Source of the DNA: Magnolia sinica
Taxonomy: Eukaryota > Streptophyta > Magnoliopsida > Magnoliales > Magnoliaceae
NCBI RefSeq assembly: GCF_029962835.1
Contig: NC_080582.1
Location: 74,706,177-74,770,176, forward strand
DNA length: 64,000 nt
Direction of reading: 5' to 3'
Made by a program: the position numbers and the translations under genes. Position 1 is the first letter of the stretch. Each line of letters begins with the position of its first letter. The notes beneath the pieces are model-generated. The model did not search any database, was not told where the DNA came from, and was given only the letters and a program-made list of their open reading frames with translations. Shown here piece after piece: positions 35,301 to 48,325 of the stretch.

Positions 35301-38300
35301 AGACACTGGGTCATGGGTGAATTTTATTTTAGTCGATTAAACTTCATTGAATACCAATTGTCTCCTTCCACTGAAAAAAAAAAAAAACTCATTGAATAAC
35401 AAATCTTCCCATTGTGTGCCAATTCATTATATGCCTAACTTTGGTTTTGATATTCTCCTGATGGTTGGACTACTCCAGGAATCTTGCTCGGTGTTTACGA
35501 AGATGAGAGGTTTAAGACAGAATCCAAAAAGCTGTTGCTTAAGTCGGTGGATATTCTTGGTCTTGCAGTTGGAGCTGGAATAGACAGCAAGCTCAAGTAT
35601 GCGGGTGATGTTTGCTCTGGGGTGATTTTTGGAAGAGAGCTTGTAAATTCACCACCAAATGTACTCACCCCTGGTCCGTACTAGTTACCCATCCAATAAG
35701 GATTTCCTTTCTTATATACAAGAATGTAACTGCACGATGTGCAGTGCACATTCAATTGTTTGTTTGGGTGGAAGGTGGGTTGGTTGCTTGGGCCCTGCAT
35801 GATGTTTGTGTGAAATCCACTCCGTCCATCACATGAACCATATCATATCCACAGAACCTAACAAAATCAACTCTGTGAAAAACTTTGGTGGGCCCACACA
35901 CAAACCTCTAGTCTTAGTCCTCTCTTGATTATTGCATGTGGTGTAGCCCATCGGAATTTTGACCAATCATATTTTTAAATCCATGGCATAATAGCGTAGG
36001 GCTCACCTGATGGAGGGATGGATGTGACACACACAACATAGTGAGCCCCACTAATCTCCTGTGTTATATGGTGCGAATGAGAAAGTTTCCTCAGGATTAC
36101 CATCGGTTACCACTTACGAAGACATCACTCCTCATCTCATTGAGTCAAAAGAAAGAAGAAAAGGGAATAAAACCCCCCAAAAAACCATTAAAAAAATGGA
36201 GAGATGCTTAGGAGAGGGCTACCACGTAGGCAGCCCTACGTAGGAACAGGGATTCATTTAGTATATGTACAAAGCCCTGGATTTTGCTGGTTAGTGAAAT
36301 GCTCTCCTCCGAGCAGTACTGCACAAAGGCAAAGGCATTCGCGTGGTTTGCTTGGGATGGGCCACACAGATATGTGTTTCTTACATCTGATCCAACCACA
36401 AGTGCGCCACCCAATGTGAGGCCTGTGCCCAAAATCAACCCCATCTATGATTCAGGTGGGCCACACGACAGGAAGCAGTTGGCAAGGGGACGTCCACTCT
36501 TGAATATTTCATGGGGCCCATCATATTGCGTATTTGACATCTACTTTGACCATCAGATGCATCCCACCACTTTCGGCCAAGGGCAAAAAAATCAGCCCCA
36601 TCCATGATTCGGTGAACCATACCAAGGGTTACGGTTGGAAGTTGGATGTTCCCCTGTTCATTGTTTCCCTATGGTGTAGCCCACTTAAATCACAGATTAG
36701 ACTGATTTTTGGGCCCTAGGCCTAACTTTATGCGACAGATCTGATGGTTGGCTCAGCTGTGAGAAATGCATCATGGTGGGGCACACCCCAAGAAGACCTC
36801 TTGAATTTCTGTGTGCAGTACTGCTTGCAGTTGATCAGTTCTTGTTGGTTTTGCTATATTATATATTTGTTTGGTGATGCTTTTCTTTATAATTCTGTCC
36901 TAGGAATGAGGATGACTGTGGGTTCTGCTGACGACTTAAATTTTATTACTCTCATCTTTCAGTTGTACTGGCAGACGAGGCTTCAAAAATTGCCTCCATG
37001 TATTGTGATGTTCTTACAGCAACAATATTGGACGAGGATCAATGCAAAGAATATAAAATGGGTTCGTATTTGGGCGTTGCAGCTGCATCTGCATCTGCAA
37101 ACCCCCCTCGTTTCATCCACATCCATTATAAACCTCCAAATGGGCAGGTGAAAGCCAAATTGGCGATAGTAGGGAAAGGACTGACCTTTGATAGGTAGTC
37201 ATTCTTTTGCTGGATGGTCTTCTTTTCTTTTTTTTTCCCGTTGGGTTACTTTGCAATATATAAAATGTGAGGGTTCTTAATTTTATAAGCATTATTGATT
37301 GTTCTTTGTCTTCTACGTTGTCAGTGGTGGCTACAACCTTAAGACAGGGCCAGGCTGTTCTATTGAGCTCATGAAATTTGATATGGGAGGTTCTGCAGCA
37401 GCTCTGGGTGCAGCAAAATCCATAGGGCAAATTAAACCGCCAGGAGTAGAGGCAAGTTGGAAAAAATTCACGAGTGTCGATGCAATTTCTAGAAGTTGAA
37501 AGTGGCGTGGCATGCTACTAAGTCATCATCGTCTTCATCTATGCCTTATCCCATCTAATTGGTCCATTGACATGACATGCTATTAAATATGGGTAACAAA
37601 ATTGTATTTTCCAGGTTCATTTCATTGTTGCTGCTTGTGAGAACATGATTAGCGGTACTGGCATGAGACCTGGGGATATAGTCACAGCTTCAAATGGAAA
37701 AACAATTGAGGTAATTCTTCTTGTTGTTTGTTGGGAGGAGTATTCAGTTTTTGTTTGTCTGTAATGTTTGTTGTGTTCATCTCATTTCAAAACTATTCAT
37801 CATCCATCAAAAAATGATTGCTCCAGATTCACGCATATTGTGACCAACTTATTGTTAGAAAAGTGGTTTCATGTGTTCTTTATTATCTTTTCTATGAGAT
37901 CATTTCCATTATATGTAATGTTCTACTTGCTTCTTCTTCTTTTAGTTTTCTGTATATACATATACGGTCGATCAAGGTTTTTAACATTGTGGGGTTGAGT
38001 GGGTCTGTCCTACAAGGCAAGGTGTAGGCCTTATGTGTTCCGGGTTGTTAACATCAAGAGATAAATCCAAAAATATTTACAAAAAAGAAAAATGTAAGAA
38101 GTAGAAAACTTTGAAATGAGTAAAAAATCATTAAAAAATATATTGTAGACACTGAGTATGGTATGAGGCTAGTTTTTAGAGCCAAGTGCCTCCTGCCTCA
38201 AGGCTTATGCCTTAAGGGAAGGTGGAAGAAAAAATATTCAAGGGAAGGCGGATGAAGAACGACTCAAGGCTGTTCCTGAGGCTGAAGCCTCATATAGCAG

Positions 38301-41300
38301 ATGGATTGATCCTCTTAGAAATTGACAAAAAAAAAAAATTATAGTGGCCAGTTGTATTCTATCTCAGTAATGCTGAATCAATGAACCATTTGTTTGTGCA
38401 CTATCCCTTGGTATTGGAATTGTGGTTGTGGTGTCTTAATCAATTTGTTACGGTCTGGCGCATGGAAAGATTGCTAGGATAGCTTTTTTGCATGGAATCT
38501 AGTGGGTCTAAGGGCAAGAAGGTGAGGATTCTGTGGAAGCTGTATTTGTTGGTAGTATGGTCCACTGGAAGGAACACAGCAGGACCTTCCAAAATAAGTC
38601 AACTTCCCTGAGGCAGGTCATTGAGAGGGTTAAGGGGAGACTGATAGCTTGCGCTAGTGTTTTGGAGACCTTTGAGGGTTTTAAGAGTTAGGGTTTATGT
38701 GGGGAATGGGACGCTATCTAATTCATATCTTTGTATGGTCTGATCTGATTCTTGTCCTTCCTAGCCTTTTTTCCCCATTTTTATTTTTTATTTTTTGAAT
38801 CTTGGAAAAAAAAATCCACAAGTTGTCTCCTAAAGTATGGGTATTTACTTTAATTCTTTGTTGCAGGTCAATAACACTGATGCAGAAGGTAGACTAACGC
38901 TTGCAGATGCTTTAGTTTATGCTTGTAAACAAGGTGCTGAGAAGGTATTGTCACCTCCAAAAACACAACTCTATTTTGTTGGCTGGTTCTGTTTAGGGCT
39001 GTCAACAGGCTGAGCCTGGGTTGGTGTTGGCCCGGATTTTGAACTGTTTCAGGCCGGGCTGTTGGACCGACCCTATTCAAAATTCTGATTTTGCAGGCCC
39101 GAGCCCGGCCCATTGACACCCTAGTTCTGTTTATCTTTTAGAATTAATTGTCATCAGCTATCTTAATAAAGTATTCTGATATGTATAAAAAATTGCAATT
39201 CATGGTGGGAATACCTAAAATAAATAGAAGTTAGGCTTGTCATGGGAAAAAAAGAAGAAGAAGATAAATAGAAGTGAAATGTGTCTCATGCAGCATTTTA
39301 CTGAAATGTGTCATGGGAGCTCAATATTGAAGTCATCCACTTCTCAATTGTCCAGAGGATGATCAGACAAGGAGGCATTCTTTTGTACCGAAAATAAGGA
39401 AAAGTAAGAACAGATCAAAAGGAAATTAAAGAAATTTCAGTTTATTTTGAAGCGATTTCAATGTGAAAAACCCTTTACCAATCAATTACTCTTGATGATG
39501 TGCGGTCTGTGTTGATAGGGGTAAAAGCAGTCATGCAATAACCATTTCAAAGAATTGCAGACTACATAAATATCATTCTATGGCCATAGATTTGTCTAAA
39601 TCGACAAGGAAATGATATGAAGAACAGCTAATTGTCCTAAAAAGTGATGGAATTTACAAAGTCCTGATCAAAACCCTGTGAGTAAACAGGAAACAAATTG
39701 GAACAATTCCCAATCACAGTTCCTCACTATGCTTTTCCAATAATCATTTACATTGTACGTATTGTGTAAGTATGATGGGTATATCCTGGAGGTTTCACTT
39801 GATTTTTGTAGGTTGTTTATGAACCTTTGTTTTAGCTTGATATGTTGATCAATCTTGACATGGATCTAAAGTTTAATCTCAGAAGCCATGTTGGTAGTCT
39901 AAGTATGTAGATCACAACCTTGAAGTTGGATGGGATGAGTTATCTTTTGTGGTCTCACTCTCCGCAGATGTCTATTGGCATTTGGTGGTAGAAAGAAGTT
40001 AGGATATATTAATTGCAATGTTAAGGAGAGCCTTCTATGGAAAAAGATGGTTATACAATTTGCATGTCTGAGAACTAAATTGTCATGTCATGGCTTCTTC
40101 ACTCAGTGAAGCCTCGAATCAACGGTGGGCTTAAGTTCCTTCGTACAACTAAAGAAGTGTGTATTATAGATTGCTCAAAATTACTCTCAGCATAGGAATA
40201 TTGCCTGTCAAGACACTGGAAACCATCTCTTTGGGATAAATTCCTAGTAAAGTGCTAGACAACTGTGTGTGATAAGTTGGAGGAGTTATATACTGCAACA
40301 CTTTGTATTGTCTGAAGAGGGAAGGATGAGGTTTGAATTGTGAGCCGAACTAAATGCTGAGTATGAGTTGATTCGTGTTCAGATCTTAGGGAGATATTTC
40401 TTCTACCCTTGGGTGATGTATTATGTATATGCTGTTTTGCACGATGAGGCTCCACATGCAATTATGCATCCTTACCGTGGATGATCATGATGTGCATTCT
40501 AGATCAAAAAATTCCAATAGATCTTAAGCATGCCTTTTTGTTTTGATTCTCTATGACCTTTCGTAACATTGCATGCGGGTAGTTGATCTGGCAACACTAA
40601 CTGGTGCATGTGTAGTTGCCCTTGGGCCCACTATTGCAGGTATGTATATCTTAGGATCATGGATTTCTTCTACATCTTCAGGATTGTTGTTATCCTTCCA
40701 GGTTTGCAGTACATAATGCACTTTGTTGCTGCCTGAAATGTTTTTCTAATTTTTCTCTGCGGAAGTTTCTACAATAAAATAATGAGAAAAAAGGAAATCA
40801 TCTTTTTGATGGACCTTTTCCAAGTAATCCTTCACGGTTTGTCATGATTGAAAATCCATGGTTGTGGTGATTCTATGACCTTAAAGCCAGCGGCAGTCAG
40901 ATTTTTATTCTTCCTGATTTTACTGTCTTAAAATTTTCCTGTTCCTCCCCCTTTTTTTTTTTTTTTCATTTCCACGGTATTTTAAACTAGTCCTTTTGTC
41001 AGTTCTTATTATTCAATTGGGCTGATTTTCAATAAATGGAAATTGTTTGCTTCTACATTGGATGAAGTGTATTCAACTTTTCAGGCTCACCCATTTCCAG
41101 TTCCACATGTTTGTACCATGGTGTTCAGCCTCTCAACAACAAACCCGAATAGACAATGCATAATGCTGTCAACGGACCAGGCCAAGGTCTGTCCAAGCCC
41201 GACTTGCAAAGTAAAACTTAGGCCATGATTATGCACACCTTGAGCTTGAGTCCAGCCTCCCATTTTTGTGCAAGGTCTGGTTTGTTCACTAAGTCTGCCT

Positions 41301-44300
41301 AGTGTTGTTTTATGCAATCTTGGACCGCATATGCGGTTTTTGGACCATTGGAGCTTATGCGATCACATAACCTCCCAACGGTCAGATTTCTAACTGTTGA
41401 GGCCCTTTTTCATTCCATTTCTCTCCCTTTTTAACCTTAGGTTTTCTTTACTCTAATGCTCTTACTCTCTCACTCTAATATACAATCTCTCATTTTGTCT
41501 CTTGAGCTGTCTCATAAACTCTTAATCTCATTCAAGAATCAATTCAAGACTCCTTTCTCTCTTTCAAGTTTCAAGAATTAAGAGTTCAAGACTCTCCGTC
41601 TCTCTCTCATTTTTTTTCCTTAACTCTCTTAGTCTCTCCTTATTCTCTTACTCTCGTACTCTTTTATCTTCTCTCATAATCTGTTCTCTCGTAAGTACTT
41701 GTTACTTTGTATATGTATCATTTGAGTACTTATTACTTTTTTACCTTATTTGTTGTAGTCTAATAGATGTAATGTAATAAATAAAACAAAATATGAAAAT
41801 TTAATGAAATGGGTAAAAAACTATTCCAAATAGTAATTTTACACATTTTTTTCATAAATTTTTGTTTTTTATTTTCTTTTATTTTTTGATATTTTGATAT
41901 TTTCCAACAAGAGGAAGAAGAAGAAGTTTAGGGGTGTGTGTGCCCACATATGTGATTATGTGATCGCATATGTGCACAGCCACCCCAGATCACCTAGGAT
42001 GGCTTATGCAGGTTTTCCCTATCATGCATGATATATCACTAAAATACCCTTGAAAATTTAAATCCTAAATGGGTCGGGTGGGATTTGGCTCGGGCTGGGC
42101 TAGTGAATTCTTAAACCTAGTCCATCCTAGTTATCAAACAGGCTTAAATTTTAGGCCTGACCCAGTCATTGGACCTAGTATTCCACCCAAAACCCAGACT
42201 GAAGCTTAGCATAAAGTGGGCCAGGACCAAAACCCCGATGGGCCAAGCCTGCCCATGGACAGCCCCAATTATGCATAAGAGCAAATTAGGCCCACAATCT
42301 ACAGAAAATGATCACTAGACCAAAATTTGCTAAGATGATCAATGGAGTCTTATCTTATTAACTTGAATGTCTTGTCACTTTGACCACATTAATCAGGCCT
42401 ATTATTTCTTTCAAGGTAATTGTGCTTTTAGTTTTTTGGCTGAGTTAGTTCTGTCAATTGCATCTGACTAAGTCTAGCTATATACATGTAGGCATGTGAT
42501 CTCCTAGTTTTTGTACCATTTCCATCTCAAAATCATGGTGAAAACTGGCACGAGGCTTGTTGTATCTGAATTGATTCCAATTTATGAACTATGGTCCACA
42601 TGAATTCTTCATACCTTACCAGTTATCACGGTGCAAATTTTGTATGTCAAACCTGAGTACCCCACCTATGATAGGATGGAAAGTTGGATAGGAGGGGTCC
42701 ACCATGGGTTGCACATGATCCCAATATTGTCCTGATTAGATGATCACAAACATTCAAATGAGTGCCTGGGAAATGGACGGGAAGGCTAGTTTCACTCTTA
42801 CCATCCATGTCATATGCCTTAATTCTATGGTTAGGGTTATCCAATAATGGCCATGTTTTTAGTTCATATTAGTGTGGTTTCCTTCCATCAAAACCTTTGT
42901 TGATCGTAAGCGGGGCCCACGTGAGCCTTGGACAGGAATTCTCACCACAAGAAGGTATGGCCCGTGTGGTAAATCCATCCAAGACAAAGAGCTTCAAATT
43001 TGTAAAGGAAAAACGTGTGGTGTTTTCATGTGATATGTAACTGCAATGTTCTTCAGTATTGTTACATGTATTGCTAATTGCCGATACCCACGAAAATATC
43101 CTTGACTAAGGGAAACAAGGGGAAATGGTGGAATTCTTCAGTGAAACTTCAGGAGATGGTAAAATACACATATTTGCATATTTAGGAATCAAATGATTGC
43201 AAAAAAGACATTTACATGATAAGTTTCCATTTAATGGGGGCTTAAAAGCAGTTGTTGTCGTTCAACCATCCATCCATGCATATATACATGTCTAATCATC
43301 CAACCATCCATGCATGCATGCATACATATATACATGTCTAACCATCCAACCAACCATCTATCTGATCCAACCATCCAACCATCCATGCATACGTCCATGC
43401 ATACATACATGTTTAACCTGTTGTATTTGTGTTTTAAGATAGAAGTTTTTAAATATTTTCTTTTCCCTCCAAAATTTGAAAATTAAGTTGCTTTTGTGTT
43501 GTGGGTAGATTTGTCCAAGAAAAATTTCCGGCTTATTAGAAGGGCTTTTTACCTTGGGGCTTGAGCCCCTTTTAGGGGGCATGTGAATTTGGTCCTGTCG
43601 GGGGGCTATGCCATTAACTATAATCTATACCATAGACCACACATGTGCACGTGCCAAGCTGAGCCGAGTCCGAGTGCGTATGCACCGCGACACGACGGGA
43701 TGGGCTGTGGCTGGGGCCACGAGTGCGGGTGTACTCTCATATGTGTGTGTGTGTGCGTGCGCGCCTGCATGTGCGTGCGTGTTTCTTGTGGGACTTTATT
43801 TTTGTGCGAGGTGAGTGCACCGTTGGGACTGAGGATGCTTGCTCTGGAAACTTGTTGCACTTGGGATGTTGTCCAATGAGAGTAGATTCGATTTCAACCC
43901 AAGTAACTCGCGTCACCTCGACTCAACTCTATAAGTTGCCTATGTCATTTTCTTTATTTTCTTTTTGGTTTTCCGTTTCATAGTCTATTTGATTTCAACC
44001 ATATAATCCAACATAACTATCCATCCATGCATATATACATGTCTACCATCCAACCATCCATTCATGCACACATGCATGCATGTCTAACCATCCAACCATG
44101 CATGCATGCATGCATACATACATGATCCATCCAACCATGCATGCATACATACATTATTCATCCATCCATGCATGCACACACACACATACACACATGCATT
44201 TCATTATATACAACCATCCATTAAAAAAATGAAATGGAATTTTTTTAAATATACAGATTTTTTAATAGTTTTTTTTTTTTTTTAGAAAATATGATTTTTC

Positions 44301-47141
44301 ACCAATAAATGCAACCCGTTGATCATAAAATGGACCATACATGAATGACTCAAGTACTATTTGAAGGGGTTGGGTTTATATGAGTTCAGGTTTTGGCTGG
44401 GGAGTGGGTACAGGTTGAAGGGTAGGCTTAGGGGATGACGGTGAGGTTCCTTGCGCAGGTGACTCTTAGGGTCGTAGTGGCACTTGCATGGTTTCCTTGT
44501 CCATTGAAATTCTTAAAACTTTTCTATAAAAACTTCATTCTTAGAGTCATTGATGAGAGAAACGAATTCATAAATAAGAAAACGTCAAAAGAAAATAGGA
44601 ATTTTTTAAAAAAGATTGAAATTAATTATTCTAATTAAACATATATTTTTTTTTGAAAATAAAATAATAAATTTTTTTTTTCAAAAAAATCAAGAGCTCA
44701 ACATCAATCAATAGATCAACCCCACATCATTATATTAAAAATTGGGGCCCCAATTACATATTTTTGGCAAGAAAATGGAGAAAAAATCGGATTTACCCTA
44801 ATTTCCCAAAATTTCCCCATTTTGATCCTAAAATCTCTTGATTTTTCAGCCAAATCCATGCAAAATAAACCCCCTTTTTTTTTTTTTTTACAACATTCAT
44901 ACCTTGGAAAGTTTCAGCCCTAGGCTCTTTCAATCTAAGATTTGTAAGGTGTTTACACACCTCTCCCACAGAATCCCCCCATGTATTGACACTATCAGCA
45001 ATGTTATTGTTGATGTAGGGAACCTTTATAAAGGAAAGGTGGTAATATCAAAATGTGTGTCAATATCAGCGATACCCAGACATAATGAACTTCATCGATG
45101 TTTTGGTATTGTCAACTCGGTGATAACCGATATTATTGATAATATCATCGATAATCTGAACTAAGACCAAGTTGTGCTCACGAAGCTCTCCATATCCATT
45201 CATGTGGCACGCATGCAGGGGATCCGGGCTTCTAGTCTATTGGGCTCAATTGTGGATTGGCATACCTAAAATTCACGCTAGTTGGACAATGCTAGTCACC
45301 AATTGGAGGACATTTGACAATTGCAAATAGATAGATGAAAGTCCAACCAATGGTTGACATTCAACGGGCCAAAGCCCACAAATTGGTGGCCACAATCATC
45401 TGATACCTGTGATTTTTTGGATATGTCCATCACGGTGAGACCCATGGATTAGTGGTATGGATTTGCACATGTTACACATTTACAGAGATAATGAGTGTTT
45501 GATAACCAACAACCAACTTTGTATGCGTTTAGCATTTGTCTGTAGATGAGGTACTACACAGTACCTCAGCTGAAGGATGATGATTTCAGCTTGCCAGTGT
45601 TTTTGGTTTTGTACAAGGTGCCCATGGTTCAGTGATTTAAAGTGTCGATAGGATGGGCCCTATCATGGATTCCTCACATACCAAAAGAACTCCAATATTG
45701 GAAATCAAATGCATAATCTAACTATGTTTATTCTTTTGTGCTGAATGCGGACCATTGTCATATTTTCTTCCTAATTGTGCATTTTCTGGACCCCCAATCT
45801 AAGGGTGAAGATTTTTCCATCTGGGATTTTTATTTTTATTTTTATTTTTATTTATTTATTTTTTTTTGCGCATGGGCCATTGACAAACTGAAAACCTGAG
45901 CAAACTGTGCATATCATTCGGTCCAGCATCATATGATAGCTCTTTTAAAATATCTTACATACTCGCAGTGCATTGAAGCTGACTTGTAGGACTGATTTTA
46001 ACATTTCATGCTGATGAATCTCATACAGGAGTCTTCACACCCAGTGATGAGCTAGAAAAGGAGCTTCGTACAGCTTCAGAGGTCACTGGTGAGAAGTTTT
46101 GGAGGCTGCCATTAGAGGAAAGCTATTGGGAGTCTATGAAATCAGGCGTGGCAGACATGGTCAACACTGGACCACGCCAGGGCGGTGCTATCAGTGCTGC
46201 ACTTTTCTTGAAACAGGTCTGACTTGTTTCTCCTTTCCTGCTCTTTGTTTTACCTCTTCTAAATGTGGCGGGAAGTTTGCTGGGCTCATGAAGACTTGTG
46301 GTGATGACTAGGGGCAGGGTATGGCATCATGTCTAATGGATTTACATGTGAGCGTGTGGCCCATTCTCTCCTCGGTCATCAGTTCAGCCCACCAATCTAA
46401 ACCAGGAGTATTGAGTAATGTTCGATGGTTAGCAGGAATGAGGAATTATAGATATAATCCTCAGCAACTGGTGGTTTGCTTTGGTGATTGATTGCATACA
46501 TGCAGGGAGCATGGCTTGAAACATTAATCTGATAGGTCCTGGATGGGGAACACTGCTCTCAGATTCCAATCCTAACCCTTTGATGTTTGCTCGTTTTCTT
46601 ATTTTTCAAATTTCCATTGAACGAGGACCGTTGCCGCTTTTTCCTCCCTCGACCCTACTTTTGCTGGACTCTGTTTGATGGGTTATGATCTTCCAAACTG
46701 GGAGATATTTGGACCCATCAAATAAACAGGTCTGGATCTCCACGCCGTGGGCCCCACATGTACAGAATCCTGAACCCCTCAGCAAATCATACAATTGGTG
46801 AGGTGCATGACTGTAATTCCTCAGAAGAAAGTATCCTTGGCAGATGCCACCTTGGGTGGTAGCAACTCAGTGAATTTCTCGGCAAATGAATTCGATGGTC
46901 CTTGATTTCGTTCTTCCGAGCATTGCCCAGTTGCCACATGGTCTGATTGAAAACTTAGATTAGTAAGTAATGATGAAATGAAATGACGATGAATTCTCCA
47001 CTTATGCAGTTTGTTGATGAGAAGGTCCAGTGGCTTCATATCGACATGGCAGGCCCTGTTTGGAACGAGAAGAAGAAAGCTGCCACAGGATTTGGGGTCT
47101 CCACATTGGTGGAATGGGTTCTGAAAAACTCATCTGCTTAG
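32330..47141 (+). CDS. LAP: Leucine aminopeptidase (M17), tandem copy 2, ten exons, probably splice-defective at exon 8
   Basis: Same family and exon structure as copy 1. Exons: 32330-32593 (or from ATG 32525), 34609-35029, 35479-35673, 36963-37194, 37325-37451, 37615-37710, 38867-38944, 40579-40639, 46029-46216, 47010-47141. If spliced normally this gives 597 residues from the upstream ATG or 532 from the inner one. All exons are open and the motifs [22 protein letters not shown] and NTDAEGRL are intact. The acceptor of intron 7 reads GCATGCGG where copies 1 and 3 read GCATGCAG, so the AG is lost at 40577-40578. The next AG (40581-40582) removes 4 nt, and skipping exon 8 removes 61 nt; both shift the frame. 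It may therefore be a young pseudogene despite a clean coding sequence. The 65-residue extension before 32525 is rich in Ser, Thr, Arg and Pro, like a plastid transit peptide. Intron 8 is 5.4 kb, compared with 0.9 kb in copy 1. Confidence 0.85.
32334..32341 (+). promoter_or_regulatory. TGACGTCA palindrome at the upstream start of LAP copy 2
   Basis: TGACGTCA matches the bZIP/TGA-factor core. It overlaps codons 2-4 of the upstream open frame, so it is either a regulatory site (if translation starts at 32525) or coincidental coding sequence (if it starts at 32330). It is conserved in copy 3 at 54380-54387 and absent from copy 1. Confidence 0.35.
32996..33386. mobile_element. Tourist/PIF-Harbinger-like MITE, intron 1 of copy 2
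   Basis: 391 bp. Ends GGTCGTTTGGATGATGGTAA and, on the other strand, GGTAATCTGGATGGTGGTAA. The sequence inside is built of GTAAATGATTTAC-type palindromes. The right flank is TTA and the left flank TCA, fitting a 3-bp TTA target duplication as in copy 3. Copy 1 has the empty site. Confidence 0.8.
34252..34353 (-). mobile_element. tRNA-derived SINE (family 2), intron 1 of copy 2
   Basis: On the minus strand a box B-like GGGTTCAATCCC and a T-run on plus (A tail) are seen. It is flanked by CTTAAATTTTTATGGC and CTTAATTTTTATGGC. Copy 1 has a single CTTAATTTTTATGGC near 10.48 kb, so the insertion came after copy 1 split off. Confidence 0.7.
38505..38790 (+). mobile_element. LINE 3'-end remnant in intron 6 of copy 2
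   Basis: Homologous to 17008-17300 (CAGGACCTTCCAAAATAAGT and following), but the frame is further decayed. Confidence 0.5.
38994..39123. mobile_element. 130-bp hAT-like MITE, intron 7 of copy 2
   Basis: Ends TAGGGCTGTCAA and TTGACACCCTA with perfect 8-bp duplications GTTCTGTT at 38986-38993 and 39124-39131. Copy 1 has the empty site (GGTCTGTTTATC). Confidence 0.88.
40577..40578 (+). other. Mutated splice acceptor of intron 7, LAP copy 2
   Basis: GG replaces AG directly before exon 8; copies 1 (19191-19192) and 3 (62617-62618) have AG in the same GCATGCAGGTAGTTGATCTG context. The single A-to-G change is the only splice-site lesion found in copy 2. Confidence 0.85.
41161..42268. mobile_element. 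Degenerate hAT-like element with a nested insertion, intron 8 of copy 2
   Basis: The left end TAATGCTGTCAACGG and the right end CCATGGACAGCCCC resemble the TAGGGCTGTCAA hAT tips. Flanks CAATGCATA and TTATGCATA nearly repeat. The middle (about 41225-42050), with CT-rich sequence and GATTATGTGATCGCATATG palindromic DNA, seems to be a later insertion. The left end is also present in copy 3 near 63208. Confidence 0.4.
43255..43420. repeat. CATC/CATG/CATA tetranucleotide-rich tract
   Basis: Imperfect runs of CCATCCATGCATACATAC-like units. A second tract of the same kind lies at 44020-44220. Confidence 0.85.
44020..44220. repeat. CATC/CATG tetranucleotide-rich tract
   Basis: Same unit types as 43255-43420, ending in CACACACACATACACACATG. 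Confidence 0.85.
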
Positions 47142-47238
47142 CTCTCGCTGAAATTCTCTGAAATCAGCATAGCATCAGGTTTAGTAATATGTGATAAAAA
47201 GCTCAATTGGGCTTTTGCCAAATCCAATTGTGGCGTGA

Positions 47239-47244
47239 AATAAA
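47239..47244 (+). terminator. Candidate poly(A) signal of LAP copy 2
   Basis: AATAAA lies 98 bases after the TAG stop, at the position homologous to the copy 1 signal. Confidence 0.5.
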
Positions 47245-47718
47245 AAAGATGGATGTGAGTGGGAGAAATGCGCAGTTGAGTGTGTGTAAGTATTTATAAT
47301 AACAGTGCCATCTGCTATTTATGATTTTGATCTCATAAATGCCATAAATGTTAGAATCAAATGACCTCTTCTTGGGGACTCTTGATTTTTATTGGTGAAT
47401 GCTTGAAATGTATATGGATGCATCCTTCAAGGTATGTTTCACAACATACACCCAGATGCATGCATGCCCATTTTATACCTTAGAAATTTCGAAAGATCTG
47501 GACCGTCTAATGTCATGTAAATGAAGAAGGGTATCTCATGAGACTGGGAACTGCAATGGAAGAGTGGTCTTCTTGACCGTAGGGCGTCATTTGGGAAATG
47601 TTAATCAGCGTCTTAATCTCTATTTTTAACCGTTCAAAAAATGGGTTTGAGAAGCTTGATTAACAAGCCAATGTGAGGATTATCCGGGATCTCCACCATG
47701 TGCGGCTATGATCGAGAG

Positions 47719-48303
47719 GGAAGCTCATTGGCTGGTGTGGGTACGGGTCGTGTGAAGACCAGCGCTGACGCTACTCGAGCTCCAAGTTGTACGAACGGTT
47801 CAAAGGAGATCAAAGTTACATGGGCCCCAAAATGATGTATTTATTATATCCACATCGTTCATCCTTTTGTCGAGATCATTTTGGAGCATGAGCCCAAAAA
47901 TGAATCATATCCAAAGCTGAACTGGACCACACCAGAAATAGCAGCGGGGATAATGATTTTCACCGTTAAAACATTCGTGAGGCCCACCATAACGTTTAAT
48001 TTCCATCCAATCTGTTCATAAGGTCACAAAGACCTGGATGAAGATGAAAAACAAATATCATATTGATCCAAAACTTCTGTGACCACCAAAAGGGTTTCAA
48101 TGGTAGAAGTTCAATCCCCCCCTGCTTTTTGCAGTGTGGTCTACTAGATCTTTAGATCTGTCCTATTTGTAGGCTCAAGCCTTATGATGAGCACGCCAAC
48201 GGTTTGGATATAACAAATACCTAATGATGGGATCCATGGAACTTGGTGACGTCAACACACCAGGTAGATCGCAGGTGTGTGGTACACCGGCCAATCCGCT
48301 TCC
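47719..48303. mobile_element. Mutator-like MITE (type e) downstream of LAP copy 2
   Basis: Left end GGAAGCTCATTGGCTGGTGT and right end, reverse-complemented, GGAAGCGGATTGGCCGGTGT. It contains the palindromic core. The flanking nonamers do not match, so the target duplication is lost or one end is rearranged. Confidence 0.65.
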
Positions 48304-48325
48304 AAATCATTTCGGGAAATAAGGG

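Larger units (their letters stand above)
40640..46028 (+). other. Intron 8 of LAP copy 2 (5.4 kb) and its contents
   Basis: Aligns with copy 1 intron 8 only at its two ends; about 4.45 kb between about 41.16 and 45.61 kb is extra. It holds a degenerate hAT-like element, a CT-rich tract (about 41400-41700), CATC/CATG simple repeats (43255-43420, 44020-44220) and AT-rich DNA. Copy 3 shares the first part up to about 63.75 kb and then diverges. No gene was recognised. Confidence 0.65.

Noticed and set aside
43583..43979. Overlapping Cys/Val-rich plus- and minus-strand frames in intron 8 of copy 2
   Set aside because: Produced by a GT-rich simple-sequence stretch; no domain and atypical composition.
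43255..44220. CRISPR-like spaced repeats
   Set aside because: Irregular CATC/CATG simple sequence in a plant intron, without constant repeat and spacer lengths.
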